Positions 1 to 8,383 are shown, counted from the stretch's first letter. The stretch: DNA of 17,813 nt from JAHIYU01 sp964476155 (GCA_964476155.1 CAYYYS010000052.1:1-17813), one strand, 5' to 3'. Notes: generated by a model from the letters alone, not told the origin. Made by a program: numbers and translations.

Positions 1-1928
1 TCCGGCGGCATCTCCACCCGATCCGCCGAAGGCCCCTGGTAATCCGGCGCCAGCACCAGAATCTGCTCCCAACACTCGCGCATGTTGCCGGCCTCGGCCG
101 CCGCCAGCAACGCCTCGACGGCATCCTGCGACCCCGCGGTAATCCGCCGACTCCGCGCCACCCGAATCCCCGGATTATCCGTAGGCTGCGGCTCCTCGTC
201 CGGCGTCCACAACTCCTCGTACAGCTTCTCCCCTGGCCGCAGCCCCGTATACACGATGGGTACGTCCACCTCGGGCGTCAGCCCGGCGAGTTGGATCATC
301 TGCCGCGCCAGGTTGTCGATCATGACCGGGTCGCCCATGTCGAGAATGAAGACCTCGTCGCCGTCGCCCAGACCCGCCGCGAAGAGCACCAGGTGGACGG
401 CCTCGGCGATGGTCATGAAGTAGCGGGTCATGCGCTTGTCGGTGACGGTGACCGGGCCACCCTGCCTGATCTGCTTGAGGAAGAGCTCCACGACGCTGCC
501 GGCCGAGCCGAGCACGTTGCCGAAGCGGATGGTCGAGTAGCGCGTGCCGCCGGAGTCGGTTTCGCCTTGGGCCTTGATCACGCGTTCGGCGATCTGCTTG
601 GTGGCGCCCATCACGCTGGTGGGGCGCACCGCCTTGTCGGTGGAGATCATCACGAAGCGTTGCACGCCGTGCTTCTGGGCCAGGCGCGCCATGTTGCGCG
701 TGCCGCCCACGTTGTTGCGGATGGCCTCGACGGGATGAAACTGCAGGATGGGCACGTGTTTATAGGCCGCCGCGTGGAAAACGATCGACGGCTTGTAGCG
801 CGTGAACATCGCATCCATGCGCCCCGTGTCCTTGATGTCGCCCAGGAAAAAGGCCAGGTCGATGTCCGGACGGCGGCCGCGCATTTCCTGCTCCAGCCTG
901 AACAGTCCGTTCTCGTCCCTGTCCAGGCAGACGATACGTCCCGCCTCCTGGTCCGCGATCTGCCGGCACAGCTCCGAGCCGATACTGCCGGCGGCGCCGG
1001 TCACCAGCACGGTGTTGCCCTCGATGAGCGTGCGGATCTCGGGCACGTCGGTGCGCACCACGCGGCGGGTGAGCAGGTCGTCCAGACTGAAGTCCTGGAT
1101 ACGCGTGACCGCCTCGCTGCTCTGGAGGATCTGCCAGATGTCGGGCGTGGTCTTCAGGGGCAATCCGGTCTCGCGACAGATCCGCTGAATCCGATAGAGC
1201 TGCGACGTGGAGGCCGAGGGCATGGCCAGGATGATGGCCTCGGCGCGATACTTGCGCGCCACCTCGCCGATCCGGTCGATGGGAGACTCGACCGGCACGC
1301 CGTGAATGGTGAGACCCTGCTTGAGCGTGTCGTCGTCCATCAAAGCGACGGGTTTGTAGTCGTTCAGGCGCGGCGTGTTCATGGCCTCGAGCACCAAGTT
1401 GGCGGCCGTGCCGGCGCCCACGATCACCACGCGCGTCTGGGGCCCGGGGCTCACCGAGCGCGACAAGAAATCCAGGATGCGATAGGCGTAGCGTCCGATG
1501 CTGGCAAGGACCAGAAAGATCACTGTATCGATGATCAGCACCGAGCGCGGGAATGCCCCCTGGTGCGACCACATGAGCGCCACGGCGTCGATCGCCGACC
1601 CCACCAGCGTCGCGTAGACCAGCGGCGCCATGTCGCGCAGTCCCGCGAACCGCCACGAGACGCGGTGCAGCCCGAAGGCGTAGAACACGACCAGCCGCAC
1701 GGGCACCGCGACGATCAGCATCGTCCGCCACCAGACGGGCCAGTCTTCGAGCACCTCGAGCCATGACCACTCGAAACGTGCCAGGAAGGACAGGGTGACA
1801 GACAGGGCTGCGATAGCGCCGAAGAAGATTACGAAGAAGATCAGGCGATGACGCCGGACCATTAGTGACAGGGGTCCCTTGCTCGGAGGCGCGAGAGCAC
1901 GGAAGGAATTGCGGATCTTGTTGACCAT
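1..1928 (-). CDS. CapD/FlaA1-family membrane-bound NDP-sugar 4,6-dehydratase/epimerase (3' end cut by window edge)
   Basis: Polysaccharide-biosynthesis protein of the CapD/WbpM/PglF type. Such inner-membrane enzymes dehydrate or epimerise UDP-N-acetyl sugars for capsule, O-antigen or glycoprotein synthesis. From the ATG at 1928 the reading frame stays open to the window edge, giving 642 codons, so nearly the whole of a typical 620-650-residue protein is present. Four hydrophobic segments lie at about residues 27-50, 63-84, 95-116 and 123-146. A first Rossmann-like domain carries VVIVGAGTAAN near residue 160. The catalytic SDR domain starts with VTGAAGSIG (309-317), followed by AAYKHVP. The substrate-site stretch STDKAVRPTSVMGATK (429-444) has Met in place of the usual SDR catalytic Tyr, as is normal for FlaA1/PglF-type dehydratases. 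An in-frame GTG three codons upstream is an alternative start; neither has a strong Shine-Dalgarno. The specific sugar product cannot be read from sequence. Confidence 0.94.
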   Translation of the reverse strand, partial: MVNKIRNSFRALAPPSKGPLSLMVRRHRLIFFVIFFGAIAALSVTLSFLARFEWSWLEVLEDWPVWWRTMLIVAVPVRLVVFYAFGLHRVSWRFAGLRDMAPLVYATLVGSAIDAVALMWSHQGAFPRSVLIIDTVIFLVLASIGRYAYRILDFLSRSVSPGPQTRVVIVGAGTAANLVLEAMNTPRLNDYKPVALMDDDTLKQGLTIHGVPVESPIDRIGEVARKYRAEAIILAMPSASTSQLYRIQRICRETGLPLKTTPDIWQILQSSEAVTRIQDFSLDDLLTRRVVRTDVPEIRTLIEGNTVLVTGAAGSIGSELCRQIADQEAGRIVCLDRDENGLFRLEQEMRGRRPDIDLAFFLGDIKDTGRMDAMFTRYKPSIVFHAAAYKHVPILQFHPVEAIRNNVGGTRNMARLAQKHGVQRFVMISTDKAVRPTSVMGATKQIAERVIKAQGETDSGGTRYSTIRFGNVLGSAGSVVELFLKQIRQGGPVTVTDKRMTRYFMTIAEAVHLVLFAAGLGDGDEVFILDMGDPVMIDNLARQMIQLAGLTPEVDVPIVYTGLRPGEKLYEELWTPDEEPQPTDNPGIRVARSRRITAGSQDAVEALLAAAEAGNMRECWEQILVLAPDYQGPSADRVEMPP

Positions 1929-2060
1929 CGGATGCACCGGTCCACGCCGCGGTTCGTCGCGGCCGAATAAATGACATGCCACAGGAGGCCGAATAAAGAC
2001 GGCCCCTTGGCAGGCTGCTTGAGGCGCTCAGAATAAGCCGCAAAAGAAATCTAATCCAGG

Positions 2061-2804
2061 TTATTCCCTACGATCTCGCGTCAGCGGCACGAACCGCACC
2101 GCCAACACCCGCCGGCTATGCGTGGTTCCGTCCCGGGCCTTCTCCACCAGGGTCAGCGACTGTGTCCACCCCTGCTTGCCGACCGGAATCACGAGCCGGC
2201 CGCCGGGAGCGAGCTGTTCCACCAGCGCGGGCGGCACATGGTCGGGCGCCGCGGTGACCATAATGCCGGCATAGGGCGCATGCTCGGGCACACCGAGGTA
2301 CCCGTCCCCCTCGTAGACGGTCACGTTGTCATAACCCAGGGCGGCCAGACGCCTGGTCGAGCGGGCGGCCAGTTCCGGCACGATCTCGATGGTATGGACA
2401 TGGGCGCAGATCTCGGACAGCACCGCCGCTTGATAGCCGCTGCCGGTGCCGACCTCCAGCACGGTATCGCCGGCGCCGACCGCGAGCAGATCGGTCATCA
2501 TGGCCACGATGGTGGGCTGGCTGATGGTCTGCCCGCCGCCGATGGGCAGGGGGCGGTTGTCGTGGGCGTAACGATGCAGCTCGGGCGGCACGAATTCGTG
2601 GCGCGGGGTGGCGAGCATGGCGTCGCGCACTTCGTCCGACAGGCGTCCGCGATCGAGAACTTCAGGATTGCGGGCCACGTCGGCGGCGACTTCGCGCAGC
2701 ATGCGCACGCGCGCGGCGGCGGGATCGTCGTCGGACCCGGCGCCGCAGCCGAACAGGCCGTTCATGAGGATGAGTAGAAGGTACAAGACGCGACGCACAC
2801 GCAT
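2061..2804 (-). CDS. pcm: Protein-L-isoaspartate O-methyltransferase, predicted lipoprotein
   Basis: SAM-dependent repair enzyme that methylates L-isoaspartyl residues in aged proteins so they can revert to aspartate. Family marks are clear: GGGQTISQPTIVAMM (89-103) and SAM motif I VLEVGTGSGYQAAVL (115-129), then HTIEIVPELA and VTAAPDHVPPALVEQL. At 247 residues it exceeds cytosolic enzymes (about 210) because of an N-terminal extension. That extension is a lipoprotein signal: Arg-rich n-region, Leu-rich core and lipobox LFGC with Cys at 20, followed by a Gly/Asp-rich linker. The product is therefore probably exported and lipid-anchored rather than cytosolic. The start is supported by GGAGG just upstream of the ATG at 2804. 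It sits about 130 bp upstream of the CapD-type gene on the same strand; co-transcription is possible but not shown. Confidence 0.95.
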   Translation of the reverse strand: MRVRRVLYLLLILMNGLFGCGAGSDDDPAAARVRMLREVAADVARNPEVLDRGRLSDEVRDAMLATPRHEFVPPELHRYAHDNRPLPIGGGQTISQPTIVAMMTDLLAVGAGDTVLEVGTGSGYQAAVLSEICAHVHTIEIVPELAARSTRRLAALGYDNVTVYEGDGYLGVPEHAPYAGIMVTAAPDHVPPALVEQLAPGGRLVIPVGKQGWTQSLTLVEKARDGTTHSRRVLAVRFVPLTRDRRE

Positions 2805-2848
2805 ATCCCCCTCCGGACGGGAAGAACCACGGTTACATCATCGCTCAA

Positions 2849-3446
2849 TCAACGGTCTGTTGGCAAGGGCGGCGGCCAGTGCCCGGCTTCGAAACGGTAA
2901 TGGCTGTCGATCCAGGCTTTGCGCCAGGCTTCGTCGGCCGGTCCCGTGTCAACCGTCAGCGAGTCCGGCCAATGGTTGCGGTCGATGCTGCCGAGGAAGC
3001 CATCGGAGACGCCGCACGACAAGGGGCGCAACTCGTTGTCCATCTCGACCAACATCATACCCCGGCCTAAGCCGCTAACGGTCAGGGTTAGCCGGAAATC
3101 CCCTTGGACGTTGACGGAGGTCTTGATCTGGCTGGCTTCGAGGCGCACGGCTCCTATGGAGCGCATGTACGGCTCGGGGAATTGGGGGATGACCACGCGA
3201 TACAGGGCGGAGTCGGGCTCCGAACTCACGATCCCAGCAGCGGACGCCCAGCCAGTTGCCCCGCGCCACCAGTTTCATCTCGTCGTCGACCAGTTCGTAA
3301 CGAGCGGGTGATACGTTACCCATGACGATCGCCCCGGTCACGACAACCAGGAGGATCAGGACCGCGGGCGCCACAAACCACGGGTGCCGCCAGAGGGACG
3401 GTCGGACCGGCCCGCTTGGCCAGATCAGCCGGACTCTCCCTGCCAA
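2849..3446 (-). pseudogene. Membrane-anchored hypothetical protein gene broken by a frameshift
   Basis: Two overlapping minus-strand frames look like the halves of one gene. The upstream half (from about 3446) begins with a Pro/Arg-rich stretch and one strong membrane segment (WFVAPAVLILLVVVTGAIV, residues 23-41), then YELVDDEMKLVARGNW. Near 3230 this frame turns into Arg/Pro-rich shadow sequence. The downstream half (to 2849) becomes protein-like from SSEPDSALYRVVIPQ onward and ends EAGHWPPPLPTDR. Removing one base, for example from the CCC run at 3233-3235, would join them as a protein of about 198 residues. The upstream half has no ATG; an in-frame TGA at 3450-3452 precedes a TTG at 3446 with no convincing Shine-Dalgarno, so the original start may also be lost. 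No family was recognised. A sequencing error would explain the shift equally well. Confidence 0.6.
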
Positions 3447-3574
3447 TTCTCAACGAAAATACATGAGATTTAGGTGTGATTTCACAAGATGTAAGAGAAT
3501 GTGCGGGCTATTCGGTTGTTGGTTATGCCATATTTCATTTTTATCGGTGCACATCTTCATACATGCGCCTCCGC

Positions 3575-4297
3575 CTACAGGACACGCCCCTCTTCGGCCA
3601 CCACCGCTTTCCTCAGCACAATAAGGTACTCGGTCCGCTCGAACGAGATCGCGCCAAGGGAAATGAGCCACAGGAACTTGCCCAATGAGGTCAACAGAAG
3701 CCTATTGGCCAGGTTCATCCGCTTGATTCTCTTTTGGATCGTCGCTTCGTCATAGGCTTCGTGGGTGATCTCGATTCCCGCTTTTTCTGCGTATCGCCGC
3801 AGGGCAACCGGACTCACGTCTTTGGTGAGATAGGTCTTGAAGGGGGCTTGATCATCCCTACCGGCGTTCGGCCGCTTATAATAAGTCCGATAAAACCAGA
3901 CATGGAATCCATGGGGAGTATAGCGAGTCACCAACCCTTTGAGTGACAGCAGGTTGGGCAGCTTGAGAATCACCAATCCGCCCGGGCTCACCGCCTGGAT
4001 GAAGTTATCGATGGCCAGGCGCGGGTGCGCCAGATGCTCCAGAACATCCCAGGACACGATCACATCGTATGTATCGGGAGCCAGTGGATGGGTTTCCACG
4101 TCACCGAGGATCTTTTCGTTCAGGTTGTCATTGCGGTCTAGTTGTTTCTGTGAGATGTCGATGCCCGTAACTTTGGCCTGGGAGCCCAGATCGAGATGCG
4201 TCAAGGACCCACAACCGGCCTCCAGCACCCGATACGTGCCTTTTGCTCGTTTGAGGTCATCCAGAATCGACTGGACTCCGGTATGAATTGGCGACAC
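3575..4297 (-). CDS. Class I SAM-dependent methyltransferase (methyltransferase type 11/12)
   Basis: Small-molecule type methyltransferase of 240 residues. Motif I is VLEAGCGS (24-31), the acidic end of strand 2 is GIDIS (45-49), and the WDVLEHLAHP stretch (83-92) followed by VSPGGLVILKLPN is typical of type 11/12 enzymes. These act on quinones, glycolipids, polysaccharides and other acceptors; the substrate cannot be told here. The start is GTG at 4297, chosen because GGAGG lies six bases upstream, which is better than any alternative. The gene and its flanks are visibly AT-richer than the neighbours, with many A/T third positions (AAT, TTG, AAA, TAT), unlike the GC-rich antiporter gene upstream and the lipoprotein gene further downstream. 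This suggests recent acquisition. Nearness to a surface-sugar gene hints at envelope modification, but that is guesswork. Confidence 0.92.
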   Translation of the reverse strand: MSPIHTGVQSILDDLKRAKGTYRVLEAGCGSLTHLDLGSQAKVTGIDISQKQLDRNDNLNEKILGDVETHPLAPDTYDVIVSWDVLEHLAHPRLAIDNFIQAVSPGGLVILKLPNLLSLKGLVTRYTPHGFHVWFYRTYYKRPNAGRDDQAPFKTYLTKDVSPVALRRYAEKAGIEITHEAYDEATIQKRIKRMNLANRLLLTSLGKFLWLISLGAISFERTEYLIVLRKAVVAEEGRVL

Positions 4298-4332
4298 TTT
4301 GTACCTCCACGTGATAAACCAACAAACCTCAT

Positions 4333-4353
4333 ATTATCACATTATTGGATAAT
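4333..4353. promoter_or_regulatory. Inverted repeat in AT-rich leader of the methyltransferase gene
   Basis: ATTATC (4333-4338) and GATAAT (4348-4353) form a perfect 6-bp inverted repeat with a 9-bp spacer, 36-56 bp upstream of the GTG start. GATAAT read on the minus strand also resembles a -10 element, but no matching -35 was found. It is a possible promoter/operator; short AT-rich palindromes also arise by chance. Confidence 0.3.
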
Positions 4354-4387
4354 TTGGCTGAATAATAGTCGCCGCACCTCCGATTGA

Positions 4388-5656
4388 TCAGATATACCGC
4401 CGCAACACCTTCTTGATCGTCAACCCCTGCACCAGGATCGAGAACAGCACCACCATATAGGTACAGGTCAGCAGCAACGGCTTCTCCGGGATCGGCGGCA
4501 GCGACAGGGCCAGCGCCACCGAGATACCCCCTCGCAGCCCCGCCCAGGTCAAGATACGCACGACACCCTGGGAAAACTCGACCCGCCAGCGCAGCAGCGT
4601 GATGGGAATGCTTACGCTGATCAGCCGCGCCAACAGCACGATGCCGATGGTGATCAGTCCGGCCAGCGCGCTCACGCGATGGAAAGCCATCACCAGCACT
4701 TCCACGCCGATCAGCAGGAAGAGCACGGCGTTGAGGATCTCGTCGAGCAGCTCCCAGAATTTTTCCAGATAGTCGGTGGTCTCCTCGCTCATGGCGAAGG
4801 CGCGTCCACGGTTGCCGATCAGCAGACCCGACACGACCACCGCGATGGGGCCGGAAATGTGCAGCGACCAGGCCAGACTATAGCTGCCCATCACCAGGGC
4901 CAGGGTGAGCAGGACCTCCACCTTGTAGTCGTCGATCGAGCGCATCAGACGATAGGCGACCCAACCTGACGCCAGGCCCAACAGGGCGCCGCCGCCGGCC
5001 TCGCGCACGAAAAGCCAGAGCATGTCCAGCGGGCCCATGGAGCCGTCGTGGCCATGAGCGCCTCCCGCGTGCCCGGTCTGGGACTGGAGCAGCGCCACCA
5101 GCCCCGTGAAAACCACCACCGCCACGCCGTCGTTGAACAGGGACTCACCGGCGATCTTGGCCTCCAGCGAGGGGGGCGCGTGCAGGGTCTTGAGCGTGCC
5201 CATGACCGCGATGGGATCCGTCGGCGATATGAGTGCGCCGAAAACCAGACAGGCCAGCCAGGACGCGTCCAGGCCCAGCAGTCCGAACAGCCCCTTGCTC
5301 ATGGCCGCCACCAGGCCCGTGCTGATCAGCAGGCCCAGGGTCGCCAGCAGGGAAATGCTCGCGCGCCGCTGCACGAAATAATCCAGGTCGACGTGCAGGG
5401 CGCCCGCGAAAAGCAAGAACCCGAGCATGCCGTGCATCAGCGCCTCGTTGAAATCGATATTGGAGACATAGCCGCGAATGACGGTGACCAGTCCGAGATC
5501 CGGCACGAGTTTGGAGATGAGCATGACACAGAGGGAGCTGACCAGACTGATCATCAGCAGACCCACCGACGGCTCCAGCCGCAGGAAGCGGTGATTGAGA
5601 TATCCGAATATGGCGGCGAGGGTCAGCAGCACCGCGATCACGTCGAACAGGTTCAT
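4388..5656 (-). CDS. CPA1-family Na+/H+ antiporter (NhaP-type)
   Basis: Polytopic inner-membrane cation/proton exchanger, 422 residues, close to the usual core length of NhaP/CPA1 proteins. Hydrophobic segments run along the whole chain. Two family signatures are intact: SPTDPIAV (144-151), containing the ion-binding Asp, and GESLFNDG (170-177), the adjacent half-site with its conserved Asn-Asp. An Arg-bearing stretch LTWAGLRGGISVALAL near the C-terminus also matches the family. The loop after segment 6 is His/Gly-rich (HAGGAHGHDG, about 196-205), which is not a family hallmark and could bind metal or sense pH. There is no long cytoplasmic regulatory tail. The ATG at 5656 has AGGAGG seven bases upstream, supporting strong initiation. 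The role is probably Na+ extrusion or pH homeostasis. Confidence 0.97.
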   Translation of the reverse strand: MNLFDVIAVLLTLAAIFGYLNHRFLRLEPSVGLLMISLVSSLCVMLISKLVPDLGLVTVIRGYVSNIDFNEALMHGMLGFLLFAGALHVDLDYFVQRRASISLLATLGLLISTGLVAAMSKGLFGLLGLDASWLACLVFGALISPTDPIAVMGTLKTLHAPPSLEAKIAGESLFNDGVAVVVFTGLVALLQSQTGHAGGAHGHDGSMGPLDMLWLFVREAGGGALLGLASGWVAYRLMRSIDDYKVEVLLTLALVMGSYSLAWSLHISGPIAVVVSGLLIGNRGRAFAMSEETTDYLEKFWELLDEILNAVLFLLIGVEVLVMAFHRVSALAGLITIGIVLLARLISVSIPITLLRWRVEFSQGVVRILTWAGLRGGISVALALSLPPIPEKPLLLTCTYMVVLFSILVQGLTIKKVLRRYI

Positions 5657-6024
5657 GATGTCCTCCTGGGGCGTATTGTTTCCCAGTCAGACGACGGCAT
5701 CAAGACAAATCGGTTCGGTGATCGCGCGGGAGACGGGTGAGGCCCGATATGGCATCGGGCGGATACACACACGGATGAAGAAAGCGGCGCCGGTCGATCG
5801 CCATGCGAGACACTCCGTTGTCCAGGTTCGCGCTCCTTTGCAAATCGCGGCGGTATCGACCGGCGCCATTCCGGTCACAGCCAGAGGGGCGATCAAATAT
5901 GTCTCTGAAAATCACTCAGGCAGGAGCAAGGTTTATTCCGTTTCGACCGGCGGGTTCAAACGGTGTTGACGGAGTTGGCTGATCCGGGAATAGTGATCTT
6001 TCCTCGAACAATCGGAGCGCGGAC
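5657..6024. promoter_or_regulatory. Divergent intergenic region between antiporter and amidohydrolase genes
   Basis: This 368-bp gap lies between two divergently transcribed genes and should hold both promoters. For the amidohydrolase, TTGACG (5966-5971) and AATAGT (5989-5994) are 17 bp apart, and GGAG at 6014-6017 is a fitting ribosome-binding site. For the antiporter a weak minus-strand TTGATG/ACAATA pair can be drawn near 5680-5705. Two short hairpins are present: GCCCGAT/ATCGGGC (5742-5748 and 5754-5760) and GACCGG/CCGGTC (5858-5863 and 5871-5876). Neither has a T-run. Open frames across the gap look like chance, and no gene is called. Confidence 0.5.
5966..5994 (+). promoter_or_regulatory. 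Candidate sigma70-type promoter of the M20D amidohydrolase gene
   Basis: TTGACG at 5966-5971 and AATAGT at 5989-5994 are separated by exactly 17 bp, putting a start site near 6001 and leaving a leader of about 24 nt before the ATG. The -35 matches consensus at five of six bases; the -10 is weak. Confidence 0.4.
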
Positions 6025-7305
6025 ATGACTCGACTCGTCATCAGGATCACCATCGCCGCGACCTTGCTGGTCGTTTCGGTTACGACAACTCTCTGTTTCG
6101 CGACACCCGACTTCGCGTCCATAGCCGCCGATCACGAAGCCGCCACCATAGCCGACCGGCGCCACCTCCACGAATTCCCCGAGCTGTCCGGGCGTGAGTT
6201 CACAACCCAGGCCTACCTGCGTGACCGCCTCGCCGAGATCCCCGGCATCGAAATGATCGACGGCGACTGGGGCACCGGCCTGGTGGCGATCCTGCGCGGC
6301 GGACAACCGGGACCGTTGATCGCCTGGCGCGCCGACATCGACGCGCTGCCCATCACCGAAACGACCGGCCTGCCCTTTGCTTCCACGCTGCGCGACACCC
6401 TTTCGGGCGGCCGTACCGTGGGCGTCATGCACGCCTGTGGACACGACATCCACATGAGCGTCGCCCTGGGCGCCATGCGCATCATGGCGGACCTGCGCGC
6501 GGACATGGCCGGCGACATCCTGTGGATTTTCCAACCGGCCGAGGAGACCGGCGCGGGCGCCGAAGCCATGATCGCCGCGGGGGTTTTCGCGGATGGGCGC
6601 ACGCCTCGCCTCGCCCTCGCCCTGCACGACCACCCGACGATCGAGTGCGGCATGATGGGCGCATGCCCCGGCTGGGCGTCGGCCAACGTGGATGGGTTCG
6701 AAGTAGTGGTGCATGGCCAAGGCGGACACGGCGCGTATCCGCACAACGCGATCGACCCGGTATCGCTCGCCGCCCGGATTGTGCTGACCCTGAATGATCT
6801 GGTGGCCCGTGAGATCGACGTGCATACACCCGCGATCATCTCGGTCGGCAGCATCCACGGCGGGGCCAAGGGGAACGTCATTCCCGAGTCGGTCACCCTG
6901 CAGGCGACGGTGCGCACTCAGGACGACACGACGCGCGCGCTGATCAAGGAGAAGATCGAGCGGACCGTGCGGGGTCTCGCAAAGGCGGCCGGCGCTCCCG
7001 AACCGAAGCTGGAGTACTTCTGGGGGACGCCGTCGGGCTACAACGATCCGGAGTTGGTTGCGCGTGTGCGCGAAACGGCGCGGCGCGTGCTGGGCGACGA
7101 GAACGTCATCACCTACGCGCCCGGCATGGGGGGCGAGGATTTTTCGCGTTACGGGCGCGAGGTGCCCGGCGTCCAGTTCCGCCTGGGGGTGGGGCGTCCG
7201 GACCGGCCCATGACGCTGCATAGTCCGGACTTCGATCCGGACGAGCGGTCGGTCGGGATCGGCATGCGATTGGTGGCGGAGATTCTGTGGGATGCGCTGC
7301 GCTAG
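6025..7305 (+). CDS. Exported M20D-family amidohydrolase/peptidase (hippurate/IAA-amino-acid hydrolase type)
   Basis: Zinc-type amidohydrolase that cleaves N-acyl amino acids or related amides, 426 residues. Family stretches appear in order: RRHLHEFPELSGREF (45-59), WRADIDALPITETTG (101-115), metal-site VMHACGHDIHMS (134-145), FQPAEETGAGAEAMI (169-183) with the catalytic Glu pair, LALHDHP (198-204), HGQGGHGAYPH (230-240) starting the lid domain, and GMGGEDFSRY near the C-terminus. The metal ligands Cys138, His140, Glu174 and His201 are all present. Residues 1-26 form a plausible signal peptide (basic start, hydrophobic core, then a CFATP-like cleavage region), so the enzyme probably acts in the periplasm, unlike most cytosolic relatives. 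GGAG lies seven bases before the ATG. Its stop overlaps that of the convergent membrane ORF by two bases. Confidence 0.96.
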   Translation: MTRLVIRITIAATLLVVSVTTTLCFATPDFASIAADHEAATIADRRHLHEFPELSGREFTTQAYLRDRLAEIPGIEMIDGDWGTGLVAILRGGQPGPLIAWRADIDALPITETTGLPFASTLRDTLSGGRTVGVMHACGHDIHMSVALGAMRIMADLRADMAGDILWIFQPAEETGAGAEAMIAAGVFADGRTPRLALALHDHPTIECGMMGACPGWASANVDGFEVVVHGQGGHGAYPHNAIDPVSLAARIVLTLNDLVAREIDVHTPAIISVGSIHGGAKGNVIPESVTLQATVRTQDDTTRALIKEKIERTVRGLAKAAGAPEPKLEYFWGTPSGYNDPELVARVRETARRVLGDENVITYAPGMGGEDFSRYGREVPGVQFRLGVGRPDRPMTLHSPDFDPDERSVGIGMRLVAEILWDALR

Positions 7306-7532
7306 TTTCGGCGCGCCGCCCATTCCAGGTACTTGAGCGCCTTCGGCCGCGTCGTGAAGATCATGGCGAAGGCCGCGAGACTGAAGATCACCATATTGGA
7401 CGCGTCCTGCGTCATGATCGTTATCACCAACCCGAAAACCGCGATCGCCTCCTGCATGGCCCAGGTCACGATGTACGAGGTCTGCACGTAGGCGAAGACG
7501 GCGTAGGGGGTCGGATAGCATGGGGCCGCCAT
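7302..7532 (-). pseudogene. Small two-segment membrane protein ORF, probable 5'-truncated remnant
   Basis: The frame gives 76 residues with two hydrophobic segments (about residues 22-41 and 46-62) joined by a short TQDASN turn and a basic tail, KALKYLEWAARRN. Third-position GC is high, as for a real coding frame, and it looks like the C-terminal half of a four-segment membrane protein; no family was assigned with certainty. The ATG at 7532 has no Shine-Dalgarno, and an in-frame TAA lies two codons upstream, so no N-terminal half can be present. The AbiEii stop is only about 35 bp further upstream. The simplest reading is that insertion of the abiE/fic segment removed the 5' part. A genuine small membrane protein remains possible. 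Confidence 0.5.
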
Positions 7533-7567
7533 TGATTATCGTGAGCAATGGGAAGATATGCAGGACA

Positions 7568-8383
7568 TTAATCTAGTCCTTTCCACGACTCACCCGGCAA
7601 CATCGCAATCAACTCGCTCTGAACGGACCGAGCCGCTGCAATAGGATCATAGACGATATCACCCGAAATCAGCGGCCGAATGTCCTCCAGGAACGCATTG
7701 TCCTGGAGTTTTTTGGCGAGGTTCGCCTCGAACTGGGCCCTGGATATGGATGTCTCGTCATTTGCAATGTAGCGCTGGAAACAATCGACGACCTGTTCCT
7801 TGTCGACTTCAGTCTTCGTCAACGCCAGCCAGAGATCGTACAGGTCGCGGCCCTTCTTACGCTGGTACAAAGCGCGCAGCTTGGTGCCGAGCAGTTCGTC
7901 GAGATGATACACGGGAAGTGCGGCCGCTCCCTGGAACCAAGGGTTATCAACGGTGAACGGCTGCCGGGTAACATCCAGAACCGAGAAATGCTCCCGAGTG
8001 TTGATCTCGATCTTCACACGCATGGTCACGACCGGGACAAACGACGTCTCGAACCGGTAGTAAAGCGTGAAGCGTCCTTTCCCTTGTTTCCACTGGGGCT
8101 TCCCGAGCCATGGATCGACAACAGCGCGAATGGCGTCGACCAAACCGCCGATGGGACCGGCTTCGCGTTGCACGAGATCAATATCCTCGGAATAGCGGCC
8201 CGACTTCCCAAAGAACAGTTTGTGCAGGGCGGTGCCGCCCCGAAAGACGGCTTGGTTGGCGACAGTTTCGTGTCCGAATATGTCGACCAGCACGCGGGAC
8301 AGGACCAGGTCCTGCTCGACCTGTTCGTTGGTCGGCCAAGGAGCTTGATGCCGCCATGCTGTAATGTTCGCGCGGGGGATCAC
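7568..8383 (-). CDS. abiEii: AbiEii-family nucleotidyltransferase toxin (type IV toxin-antitoxin / abortive infection)
   Basis: Toxin half of an AbiE module, 271 residues. AbiEii/MenT proteins are DNA polymerase beta-fold nucleotidyltransferases; characterised MenT members modify tRNA acceptor ends to block translation, and AbiE systems abort phage infection. The signature is present: FRGGTALHK (47-55), then GRYSEDIDL (62-70) with the acidic metal-binding pair Asp-x-Asp, then LLGTKLRALYQRKKGRDLYDLW (164-185) carrying the conserved Lys and Arg-Asp. The start is GTG at 8383, overlapping the TGA of the antitoxin gene by four bases (GTGA), which implies translational coupling. Nothing essential is missing, so the toxin looks active. 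It is less GC-rich than flanking housekeeping genes. Confidence 0.93.
   Translation of the reverse strand: MIPRANITAWRHQAPWPTNEQVEQDLVLSRVLVDIFGHETVANQAVFRGGTALHKLFFGKSGRYSEDIDLVQREAGPIGGLVDAIRAVVDPWLGKPQWKQGKGRFTLYYRFETSFVPVVTMRVKIEINTREHFSVLDVTRQPFTVDNPWFQGAAALPVYHLDELLGTKLRALYQRKKGRDLYDLWLALTKTEVDKEQVVDCFQRYIANDETSISRAQFEANLAKKLQDNAFLEDIRPLISGDIVYDPIAAARSVQSELIAMLPGESWKGLD

Noticed and set aside
291..1766. Long plus-strand frame of 491 codons
   Set aside because: His/Asp/Arg/Gly-rich shadow antisense to the CapD-type gene, whose minus-strand frame contains all family motifs.
760..2043. Minus-strand frame of 427 codons overlapping the CapD-type gene
   Set aside because: Wrong frame of the same strand; Arg/Pro/Gly-rich with no motifs.
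5956..7548. Minus-strand frame of 530 codons
   Set aside because: Shadow of the M20D gene, composition typical of antisense frames in GC-rich DNA.
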